Position numbers and translations under genes: made by a program. From assembly GCA_031292485.1 (NCBI GenBank), contig JARLHA010000059.1, positions 124,001-188,000 on the forward strand: 64,000 nt of DNA, written 5' to 3'. Shown here piece after piece: positions 8,790 to 15,646 of this stretch. Under the pieces are notes generated by a model. It made no database searches and was not told where the DNA came from. It worked only from the letters and a program-made list of their open reading frames with translations. Origin of the DNA: Mucilaginibacter sp. GTDB taxonomy: Bacteria > Bacteroidota > Bacteroidia > Sphingobacteriales > Sphingobacteriaceae. Position 1 is the first letter of the stretch; every line of letters starts with the position of its first letter.

Positions 8790-9050
8790 TAATCTACCGC
8801 GTACCGCATCGTTAATTATAGCCATGAGGCTAGTCTGCCCCGGAGGGGTTACCCATTTGTAGAAATAAAAACAAGGTAATTAATGACGCATGGCGGCTAC
8901 CCTTATACGATAATGCTTGTTTGCTTTGTTTGCGGAGGGCAGCACCTACGGAGCTGTCGATCTATTATTAATATTTCTACAAACAGGTAGCACCTACGGC
9001 GCGTAATAACTTGTGGGTACCCTGTAGCCGAAAAAGGGACGGCATGACGT
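8790..9050. repeat. Composite intergenic repeat (ctacaaa / cacctacgg words)
   Basis: This 378-bp divergent gap has no gene. It holds atttgtagaaat at 8855-8866 and its near-complement atttctacaaac at 8973-8984, two copies of gcacctacgg (8942 and 8990), and the run ccggaggggttaccc. The words resemble dispersed elements known to me from Mucilaginibacter and Pedobacter genomes. The right side also carries the promoter for the gene at 9105. Confidence 0.65.
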
Positions 9051-9092
9051 TTTTTTTGATTTTACCGCGACATAACAAATCATCGGTATATG

Positions 9093-9100
9093 TATCTTTG
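9093..9100 (+). promoter_or_regulatory. Promoter -7 box (TATCTTTG) that fixes the start at 9105
   Basis: TATCTTTG is followed by ccgc and ATG at 9105. An in-frame ATG at 9090 overlaps the front of this box and would lie upstream of the transcript start, so it is unlikely to be used. Confidence 0.6.
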
Positions 9101-9104
9101 CCGC

Positions 9105-10094
9105 ATGCCGGCACAAATTTATAATCCGTTCAGCACTTTCAACTTTAGCAACCGCAACTGTTTTTTAACAGGGGAGGCTTTAACTTCTGCCGAAGAGAAG
9201 ATCCAGGTTTTTCCGCAATGGCTGATGAGCCGTTACAAACTGGAGGATCAGCCCCTGAAAATGCTTGACGAAAACATGATCACTTACAAGGATCTTAAGG
9301 TTCCTTGTAAAGCCGGTGTGAACGAAGCTTTCCTGGAGCCGCTGGAGGCCGAAATTGCAGCAGCATTTGATATTGGTTATGATGCTGTTAAGGCGCTGGA
9401 TGATTTGAAGTTATTTCAATGGGCGGGCAAAATGTTGTATGGAGTGATCTTTAACGAGATCCAGTCGGGCATTAAACTGCAGCATTCACAAGGCGAAGAA
9501 TTTAATATTTCGCAGGCCATTATCCATAAATTCACCAACCTGCATTTAATGCTGCAAAGCTTAAATTTACCGGTAATTTTTGATGGCTTTAAATCTTATA
9601 GCATTTTTCTATTTAAAGTTGACAATGATATAGAAGAATTCTATTATCGTGATGAGATCAATACGTTAACCTTCTCATTAAGGATAAAAGACTTCGGTTT
9701 GATCATCTGTTTGCAGGATAACGGCGCCAATGGTAAGTTCCATAAAGAGACCGTTGAGAAAATTGGCGAGGCCCTTTTGCACCCTATCCAGTTTGAGGAG
9801 TTTTGCGGGCGGGTATTTTATTCAGCATACCTGTTTAACCGCCTGCCTGAGTATAATATTTTGCCGGTAGGGGATGACATCTACCTGGAAGCGATGCCCT
9901 TGCGCGGTTTGAGCAGCAAGCCTTTGTTTGACGACTGGATGCCAAAAACTTACGGGCAGGTGTTGGAAAGTTTCTGGAAAAACTGGAACTTTTTGCTGTT
10001 CGAGATCATCAAAAATCCCGAACAGCCGATGAGTTTTTTATTTAATGCTGACGGCAGCCTGATCAATGGATCAACGATTGGACTTTCTCGCTGA
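9105..10094 (+). CDS. Conserved hypothetical protein
   Basis: A 329-residue soluble protein I do not recognise as a named family. The N-terminus NPFSTFNFSNRNCFLTGEAL has a C-x-L-T-G motif reminiscent of zinc-binding knuckles, but no partner cysteines follow. The middle contains amphipathic helices (AAFDIGYDAVKALDDLKLFQWAGKMLYGVIF) and a strand pair ending LIICLQDNGANG. No signal peptide or membrane span is visible. The start at 9105 is chosen from the promoter. Its last 32 bp overlap the 3' end of the convergent rhomboid gene at 10063. Function unknown. Confidence 0.75.
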   Translation: MPAQIYNPFSTFNFSNRNCFLTGEALTSAEEKIQVFPQWLMSRYKLEDQPLKMLDENMITYKDLKVPCKAGVNEAFLEPLEAEIAAAFDIGYDAVKALDDLKLFQWAGKMLYGVIFNEIQSGIKLQHSQGEEFNISQAIIHKFTNLHLMLQSLNLPVIFDGFKSYSIFLFKVDNDIEEFYYRDEINTLTFSLRIKDFGLIICLQDNGANGKFHKETVEKIGEALLHPIQFEEFCGRVFYSAYLFNRLPEYNILPVGDDIYLEAMPLRGLSSKPLFDDWMPKTYGQVLESFWKNWNFLLFEIIKNPEQPMSFLFNADGSLINGSTIGLSR

Positions 10095-10731
10095 CTTGCG
10101 TCAAAAAATCATGCGCGGTGTGTGGATGCAGAATGATAGTAAGCAGCAGGCCACTTAATGCGCCAAACATATGTGCGTCGTGGTTAACATTATCCTGTGC
10201 GCGTTTTGAAGCGTAATTACAATATACGAGGTACAGCGCCCCGAACACAATTGAATAAATTGGAAAAGGGAACGGAATGATGTACATGGACCCCATAGGA
10301 TTGTACATGATATAGCTGAATATTACCGCACTAACCGCGCCCGATGCACCAAGGCTATGGTACCAATCGTCGTTCCGGTGTTTATATACTGTAGGCAGAT
10401 CGCTTAAAATTAGACTGATCGTATAAAGCAAACCAAATTGCCAATGGCCTAAAACCGGTTCAAGTTGAAACGCAAAGAAATAATAGGAAAGCATGTTAAA
10501 GAACAGGTGCATCCAGTCATTATGAATAAGACCACTGGTAATAACGGTATAAACCCGGTAGCCTTTTGAAACACTGGCCGGGTGCAGTATCATTTTACTA
10601 TAAAGGGTTTCATTATAAAAAGCCCATAAAGAAGAGGCTATGGTAATTGCAAATATAAACGAGGCCACTGGCGCAGTCATGATAAGCTGCATTATTCCGG
10701 AATCTTCTGCCTGTAATAGGATATGGGTCAT
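10063..10731 (-). CDS. Rhomboid family intramembrane serine protease
   Basis: Predicted to cut membrane proteins within the bilayer. The 222 residues have about six hydrophobic spans, the L1/TM2 motif HNDWMHLFFNM (70-80), the catalytic GASG with Ser130, and NHDAHMFGALSG with a candidate catalytic His187. The gene starts in an ATGA overlap with the stop of the upstream M14 peptidase gene, so translation of the two is probably coupled and both use the promoter at 12485-12492. The 3' end overlaps the convergent gene ending at 10094. The substrate is unknown. Confidence 0.9.
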   Translation of the reverse strand: MTHILLQAEDSGIMQLIMTAPVASFIFAITIASSLWAFYNETLYSKMILHPASVSKGYRVYTVITSGLIHNDWMHLFFNMLSYYFFAFQLEPVLGHWQFGLLYTISLILSDLPTVYKHRNDDWYHSLGASGAVSAVIFSYIMYNPMGSMYIIPFPFPIYSIVFGALYLVYCNYASKRAQDNVNHDAHMFGALSGLLLTIILHPHTAHDFLTQVSEKVQSLIH

Positions 10732-12470
10732 TTTAAATCAAGTTTTGTATCAGTAAGCAACCTGCCTACCGGGTAGCGAAGGTATGTTTTTTCGAAATAA
10801 GGCGAATTACGGTACACGAAATATAATTGTGCCGAAGCGCTGGCGGCAAGCTTAGGGTCTTTCAATTTCTCATCCTCCAGTTTTTTCTTCAGTTCCGGGT
10901 CTTTTTTCAGCAGATCAGCTGCCACATCCTCAAATACATAGTCCGAAAAATATTCCTTCTCGCCCAAAACCGAGTCGAAAAAGTTCCATGCAAAAAATGA
11001 ATCAACGCCCTGTGGTTCCAATGTTTCTACAATGTAACGGTTAAGCGCCTGGTTGGTATAAACAACGTAATCGCCGGTATAAAATTTCACTTTTACATCC
11101 ACCGGGTTCAATTTAACGTTGCTGTGCAGGTAATGCCCTTCGTATGGCCGTTGCGGCGTTTTATAATCGCCAATGTAATATAGCTGCAACTCCAGCGTGG
11201 TATCATGTGCCAGCTGTTTCATCGCCACATTATTCAGTTTATACAAGTCGATCACTTTGCCCCAGGCCTGCGGAATTACATAGGCCAGCGGTTTATCAAT
11301 GGTTGCGCTGGTTTTGTAATTGTCAAAATATTTAATGGTTTTGGTATAGGGTTTGGTCCTGTCGTAATACAATCGTGGCAAGCCGCTTACTTCGCTGGTT
11401 TTATGGCCTGCGTAAAAGCCTTTAAATACAAGGGTATCATAGTGCTGCTCATCAGGTTCCCAGTTAAGGGCAAAGGTTTGCTGCGCCTTCACCTGTTCAT
11501 CCGCATCATGTTTTAATTGGCCAATTTGTTTGGCATCACGCTGTACGATATCGATCAGATTCTGCATAAAATCATAGGTGGCATACACCCTTTTATCAAA
11601 AGGCTTCAGCATATGCGTTTCGGTAATATAGCTGATGATATTATGCTGGGCGGTATAGCCGGTAGCAAAGCGCGGCGTCTCCAAAAAACTCACAATACCC
11701 GAATCCGGGCTTGTTTCTTCACTTTCCACATAGGGCGTCATCTCGTAACCGCTAGTTTTCATTCGTTTGTAGAGTTCCGGCGATAGCGTTTTCGAGGTAT
11801 ATGCGGCCAGTATCGGGTTTTGCTTATCCTTCTGCGTCTCAATCAGGGTCATTACGTACTGGTAATCGGCCCCATCGCTGGTGTGGTTGTCCAAAAAAAC
11901 TTCCGGGTTCCAGGTGTTCAGTATCTTTTCAAAGGCCAGTGCGTTACGGCTGTCAGCTTTAATAAAATCGCGGTTCAGGTCGAGGTTGCGGTAATTTCCC
12001 CTGAAACCGTAGGCTCGGGGGCCGTTCTGGTTGATGCGGCTGAGGCCACGATTGAGGCAGCCGTCAATATTATAAACCGCGATCAAGCAGATCACAACAT
12101 CCTTCGGCAAGGCATTTTTTTTGAGCAGGTCGCGGGTAAGCATCATGCTGGCATCGATGCCTTCCGGTTCGCCGGGGTGGATGCCGTTGTTGATGAGCAG
12201 TACCCGTTTGTTTTGTTTTTTGATGAGGGCCGGATCAAAAACCTTATCGCGCGATAAAACCACCAGCGTTAAGGGTTTGCCAATGTCGGTCATCCCGATA
12301 TTAAACAAACGCATTTGCGGATACTGGCGGCTTAAATTTTGGTAATAAGCAATAATTTCGCTGTAGGTTGCCGTATAGTTTTTATCCTTGCTTAATTCAA
12401 ATGGGGTAAGCTGTGCCCTCGCGGAGCAAAAAATAAAACAAATAAAAAGCGCGGTTAGTGTTGATTTCAT
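10728..12470 (-). CDS. M14 family zinc carboxypeptidase, secreted
   Basis: A metallopeptidase predicted to act outside the cytoplasm: signal peptide STLTALFICFIFCSARAQ, then the M14 fold. Seen: the zinc pair in HPGEPEG (His98, Glu101), the substrate-binding NLDLNRDF, FLDNHTSDGAD with the probable third zinc His, and ITETHML as the likely catalytic Glu region. The 580 residues exceed the about 300-residue catalytic domain, leaving a C-terminal extension of unknown role (about residues 340-580). First gene of a two-gene unit with the rhomboid protease; the pairing suggests an envelope role, which is inference. Confidence 0.87.
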   Translation of the reverse strand: MKSTLTALFICFIFCSARAQLTPFELSKDKNYTATYSEIIAYYQNLSRQYPQMRLFNIGMTDIGKPLTLVVLSRDKVFDPALIKKQNKRVLLINNGIHPGEPEGIDASMMLTRDLLKKNALPKDVVICLIAVYNIDGCLNRGLSRINQNGPRAYGFRGNYRNLDLNRDFIKADSRNALAFEKILNTWNPEVFLDNHTSDGADYQYVMTLIETQKDKQNPILAAYTSKTLSPELYKRMKTSGYEMTPYVESEETSPDSGIVSFLETPRFATGYTAQHNIISYITETHMLKPFDKRVYATYDFMQNLIDIVQRDAKQIGQLKHDADEQVKAQQTFALNWEPDEQHYDTLVFKGFYAGHKTSEVSGLPRLYYDRTKPYTKTIKYFDNYKTSATIDKPLAYVIPQAWGKVIDLYKLNNVAMKQLAHDTTLELQLYYIGDYKTPQRPYEGHYLHSNVKLNPVDVKVKFYTGDYVVYTNQALNRYIVETLEPQGVDSFFAWNFFDSVLGEKEYFSDYVFEDVAADLLKKDPELKKKLEDEKLKDPKLAASASAQLYFVYRNSPYFEKTYLRYPVGRLLTDTKLDLK

Positions 12471-12484
12471 TGGGTTAGTTTTGA

Positions 12485-12492
12485 CAAAGATA
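12485..12492 (-). promoter_or_regulatory. Promoter -7 box (TATCTTTG) of the M14-rhomboid unit
   Basis: Read leftward, TATCTTTG lies 14 nt before the ATG at 12470. Confidence 0.5.
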
Positions 12493-12560
12493 TTTGATTA
12501 GTGGATTATCCGATGCAGGTTTTATTATTCGTTAGGGTTATTACCGGGAGAATTAATGCG

Positions 12561-12987
12561 GGGTGTCATGGTGAGCTTGTCGAACCACGACTGTGCAATG
12601 GCCTGAACGATGTGCAATAGAGCAATGCATTTACATTCTGTTCTTAGACAATTCGGGTAATAAAGGCCAATCGCCATTAATAATTGCCTCCTTCTTTTCC
12701 CGCCGCCAGCCCTTAACCTGTTTTTCAAAAGCAATCGTCTGGTTTACGTCATTAAACGTTTCACAAAAAGCTAACTTTAGCGGCTTTCTTTTGAATGTAT
12801 AAGCTTTTCGATCGAAGCCATTTTCGTGCTCATATATCCGCCTTTCCAGATTATTTGTGACACCTGTATAGTATGAATTATCGCTGCAAAGCAAAATGTA
12901 AACAAAATATTGGTTCATTAATATTCCATTTTAATAAACATTCCCTGGCCTGCCGCACCGTGGTTCGACAAGCTCACCATGACACCC
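12561..12987. mobile_element. Possible small mobile cassette: GIY-YIG gene between 29-bp inverted repeats
   Basis: A perfect 29-bp inverted repeat begins gggtgtcatggtgagcttgt at 12561-12589 and returns as its exact complement at 12959-12987. The 369 bp between hold one complete gene, a GIY-YIG nuclease on the minus strand (12631-12918), and little else. The outer ends are sharp: the next base on each side no longer pairs. No target-site duplication is obvious. No transposase gene is present, so mobility would depend on the GIY-YIG protein or another enzyme. Identification as mobile is inference. Confidence 0.5.
12631..12918 (-). CDS. GIY-YIG nuclease family protein
   Basis: A 95-residue single-domain protein of the GIY-YIG endonuclease group. 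Seen: the first strand FVYILLC (GIY position), SYYTGVTNNLERRIYEH with YTG in the YIG position and the conserved Arg in ERRIYEH, and AFEKQVKGWRREKKEAII, where Glu65 is the expected metal ligand. The length is normal for the stand-alone UvrC-N-like type, so it seems intact. It is the only gene inside the inverted repeat at 12561-12987. No -7 box was found just before the ATG. The host function of such proteins is not settled. Confidence 0.9.
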   Translation of the reverse strand: MNQYFVYILLCSDNSYYTGVTNNLERRIYEHENGFDRKAYTFKRKPLKLAFCETFNDVNQTIAFEKQVKGWRREKKEAIINGDWPLLPELSKNRM

Positions 12988-13012
12988 TGCGCGCCGCTTC
13001 CAATTACAATGA

Positions 13013-13366
13013 TTATGATCTCCCGATTTCTTCCTGTACCTTTTTGGGCAGGCCATTAAATACCTGTTCGTAGGAGTGGTCAATCATTTCGTGAAGTTGC
13101 CGTGTCGTTAATGAGCCATCCATGTGAATGGTATTCCAAAGCTTTTTATTCATGTGGTAGCCCGGCTTTACTTCAGTGTAGCGTTCGCGCAGTTCAACAG
13201 CCAGTTCCGGGTCACATTTGGCATTGAACCTGTCGCCCTGGCTGATGCTGGTGAGCAGGAATATTTTTTCGCCAACTTTAAACACAAGTGTATCTTCGCC
13301 AAAAGGTAAACCTTCGGTGGCACCGGGCTTTTGCAGGCAATATTCACGAAGTTCTTCTATGTTCAC
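13013..13366 (-). CDS. MmcQ/YjbR family protein
   Basis: A 117-residue cytoplasmic protein of the MmcQ/YjbR group: the N-terminus IEELREYCLQKPGATEGLPFGED, then KVGEKIFLLT, ERYTEVKPGYHMNKKLWNTIHMD and a C-terminal helix (LHEMIDHSYEQVFNGLPKKVQ). The fold resembles a CyaY-like domain; DNA binding is suggested for some members but not shown generally. The start is GTG at 13366, only 4 nt after the TAG stop of the upstream outer-membrane gene, so the two probably share a transcript and coupled translation. Its 3' end is 26 bp from the GIY-YIG inverted repeat. Confidence 0.9.
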   Translation of the reverse strand: MNIEELREYCLQKPGATEGLPFGEDTLVFKVGEKIFLLTSISQGDRFNAKCDPELAVELRERYTEVKPGYHMNKKLWNTIHMDGSLTTRQLHEMIDHSYEQVFNGLPKKVQEEIGRS

Positions 13367-13370
13367 GTTA

Positions 13371-14093
13371 CTAACGGAAATCCCTTATCAATTTATTATA
13401 GGATACTACCCTGCCGAAATAATATTTAAAGGTAATATTGAACTGTCGGTACTGATCGATGGCATTGTTTTTAAACTTTGATTGCGGATCGTTATAGCCG
13501 TCGAGCCCTTCGCCGAAGGCAAGGGTATGGATGTACCCCACATCAATAGCATAAGAAGGCTCGTTATAATCATCAAAAATCTTAAATTCATAACCAACCC
13601 GAAGGGGCACCATTACGTCAACACTACTGTTACTACCGGGAAAAACATAACTGGGCTGATAGATGCTGGTTCGTTGTACCGTATTGGTGTTTGAAATAAA
13701 CCCGACACCTGAGCCTATATAAAAATCCTTTACGATGGTCAGGAACCAGTCGTTGCTATAGTCGATACCTGCGCCAAGCTGAAAATCGGCATGAAAGATA
13801 ATGGCTTTATAACTATTGGTGTACTGGCGGCCGTAAGGATCCTGTTTAGGCGATAACCCCCCCCCGGATAACTGGCCTATCTGTATTTCTGCTTCAACCG
13901 GAAGGTATGGGTTGTAATTATAAACAATGTTGAGATTAAATGCGGGGTGGCTATATTGTGTAGTGATGTTGGTATAACCCCGTTCCCAGCTGGCGCCGCC
14001 CCCAACACCCCATTCCTGGTAATTATACCCACTTTGTGCCTTAACAGCAGTTGCGATAAAAACTACTGCGAAAAATAAAATATATTTTTTCAA
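13371..14093 (-). CDS. Outer-membrane beta-barrel protein, unknown function
   Basis: About 240 residues with the signal peptide LKKYILFFAVVFIATAVKAQ, followed by alternating strands (NLNIVYNYNPYLPVEAEIQI, AIIFHADFQLGAGIDY, VMVPLRVGYEFKIF) and a last strand FNITFKYYFG. The frame is open up to an ATG at 14183, but a good -7 box (TACTTTTG, 14142-14135) lies between that ATG and the signal peptide, so the message starts near 14130. The first suitable codon is then TTG at 14093, which gives a clean signal peptide. Choosing 14093 also removes an overlap with divergent pepT. No family name is supported. Confidence 0.75.
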   Translation of the reverse strand: MKKYILFFAVVFIATAVKAQSGYNYQEWGVGGGASWERGYTNITTQYSHPAFNLNIVYNYNPYLPVEAEIQIGQLSGGGLSPKQDPYGRQYTNSYKAIIFHADFQLGAGIDYSNDWFLTIVKDFYIGSGVGFISNTNTVQRTSIYQPSYVFPGSNSSVDVMVPLRVGYEFKIFDDYNEPSYAIDVGYIHTLAFGEGLDGYNDPQSKFKNNAIDQYRQFNITFKYYFGRVVSYNKLIRDFR

Positions 14094-14134
14094 TGCTAAA
14101 TGTTGATCAATATTTACAATTTTAGGAGCTTTTT

Positions 14135-14142
14135 CAAAAGTA
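14135..14142 (-). promoter_or_regulatory. Promoter -7 box (TACTTTTG) for the OMP-YjbR pair
   Basis: Read leftward it fits TAnnTTTG and lies 41 nt before the TTG at 14093. It rules against the upstream ATG at 14183 as a start. Confidence 0.5.
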
Positions 14143-14167
14143 TAAAATTTACTCAAATAATACTTAT

Positions 14168-15421
14168 ATGAATTACAATTCAATAGCGGAATTTACTGTT
14201 ACATCGCGTTTTTTAAGATATGTAACGGTGGATACGCAATCCGACCCGGCTTCATTTTCGATCCCCTCAACCGAAAAACAAAAAGACCTTGGCCATATTT
14301 TGGTAAAAGAGTTAATGGCTATGGGAATTGATGACGCGCACCTTGATGAATTTGGGTATGTTTATGCTACCATCCCCGCAAATACGTCAAAAAGCAATGT
14401 GCCGGTCATTTGTTTTTGTTCGCACATGGATACCGCACCTGATTGCAGCGGGACCGGCGTAAAACCTATTGTACATAAAAATTACCAGGGAGCGGATATT
14501 GTTTTGCCGGATGACCCATCGGAAATTATCCGGCTGAAGGATCATGCTGATCTGAAAAATCAGCTCGGCAATGACCTGGTCACCGCCAGCGGCACCACCC
14601 TGCTGGGCGCCGACAATAAGGCTGGCGTTGCTGAAATTATGGACGCCTGTTACCATTTAATAAATCACCCCGAAATAAAACATGGTAAAATAAGGATCCT
14701 GTTTACGCCAGATGAAGAGATCGGCCGCGGCGTCGATAAAGTCGACATTAAAAAACTCGGCGCTTATGCCGGCTATACCATGGACGGCGAAAGCGCAGGG
14801 AATATGGAAAACGAAACTTTTTCTGCCGATGGCGCAAAGCTGACCATTAAGGGTGTAAGCACACACCCCGGTTTCGCGAAAGGAAAGATGGAAAGCGCCA
14901 TCAAAATAGCCGGCGAGATCATCGCGGCGCTGCCCTATGACCTGTCGCCTGAAGGTACCGAAGGAATGCAGGGTTTTGTGCACCCGGTTGCAGTTGAGGG
15001 CCATGTTGAAAAAGCAACCATTGAGTTTATTATTCGTGATTTTGAGGATGCGAAGCTGACGGATCATGCCGATACGATCCGTAGCGTTGTCAATCAGGTT
15101 TTGCAAAAATACCCCGGCTCATCTTATGAACTGGAGGTAAAGCCGCAGTACCGCAACATGCGGTCGGTGCTTGACCAGCATCCGCAAATTGTTGAATATG
15201 GTATGGAGGCTATGAGGCGCGCTGGTTTGCAATCCAAAATGTGCAGCATAAGAGGTGGTACAGATGGTTCGAGGCTTTCGTTTATGGGATTGCCGTGCCC
15301 TAATATTTTTGCAGGCGAACACGCTTTCCATAGCCGGCAGGAATGGGTGTCGGTACAGGATATGCAAAAAGCAGTGGAGACCATTTTGCATTTATGCATG
15401 ATTTGGGAAGAGAGAGGGTGA
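14168..15421 (+). CDS. pepT: Peptidase T (aminotripeptidase)
   Basis: Removes the N-terminal residue from tripeptides in the cytoplasm; a two-zinc M20 enzyme. The 417 residues match the family. Ligands can be aligned: His86 and Asp88 in FCSHMDT, Asp149 in LLGADNKAG, the catalytic Glu183 and Glu184 in FTPDEEIGRG, an Asp in YTMDGESAG and a His near the C-terminus in GEHAFHSRQEW. RNMRSVLDQHP and RGGTDGSRLSFMGLPCPN are also typical of PepT. Stands alone and divergent from the OMP-YjbR pair. Confidence 0.96.
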   Translation: MNYNSIAEFTVTSRFLRYVTVDTQSDPASFSIPSTEKQKDLGHILVKELMAMGIDDAHLDEFGYVYATIPANTSKSNVPVICFCSHMDTAPDCSGTGVKPIVHKNYQGADIVLPDDPSEIIRLKDHADLKNQLGNDLVTASGTTLLGADNKAGVAEIMDACYHLINHPEIKHGKIRILFTPDEEIGRGVDKVDIKKLGAYAGYTMDGESAGNMENETFSADGAKLTIKGVSTHPGFAKGKMESAIKIAGEIIAALPYDLSPEGTEGMQGFVHPVAVEGHVEKATIEFIIRDFEDAKLTDHADTIRSVVNQVLQKYPGSSYELEVKPQYRNMRSVLDQHPQIVEYGMEAMRRAGLQSKMCSIRGGTDGSRLSFMGLPCPNIFAGEHAFHSRQEWVSVQDMQKAVETILHLCMIWEERG

Positions 15422-15463
15422 TGTGCGGATATGCAGATGTGCAGATATGCGGATGTGCAGATT
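15421..15463 (+). repeat. Imperfect tandem repeat after pepT
   Basis: Units of about 8-10 bp alternate between atgtgcggat, atgcagatgt and gcagatatgcgg directly after the pepT stop. No protein or hairpin role is visible. Confidence 0.6.
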
Positions 15464-15572
15464 GATTTAGAATGTTCGATTTTTCGCTATTGTTTGTTTT
15501 CAGTGGAGCTCAAGGGCTTCGCCGTTGAGCTGATTTATAAAAATTGCTACTTCATAATTGAGGGTAGGTGTT

Positions 15573-15625
15573 AATCTCCGTGGCCTCTACCGTTAAAAAA
15601 TTTAACCGCAAAGGCCACGGAGATT
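15573..15625. repeat. Inverted repeat (aatctccgtggcct) between pepT and OstA-like gene
   Basis: Perfect 14-bp arms at 15573-15586 and 15612-15625, with a partly palindromic centre (ttaaaaaatttaa). It may act as a two-way terminator for the convergent genes but lacks a clear U-tract. The inner accgttaaa/tttaaccgc words link it to the ggttaa repeat family. Confidence 0.7.
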
Positions 15626-15646
15626 ATCACAGAGAAACACGAAGTT

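Noticed and set aside
9090..9104. ATG at 9090 as start of the unknown gene
   Set aside because: It overlaps the -7 box TATCTTTG, so the transcript would start after it.
14094..14183. Upstream ATG at 14183 as start of the outer-membrane gene
   Set aside because: The promoter box at 14142-14135 lies downstream of it, it would bury the signal peptide, and it overlaps pepT.
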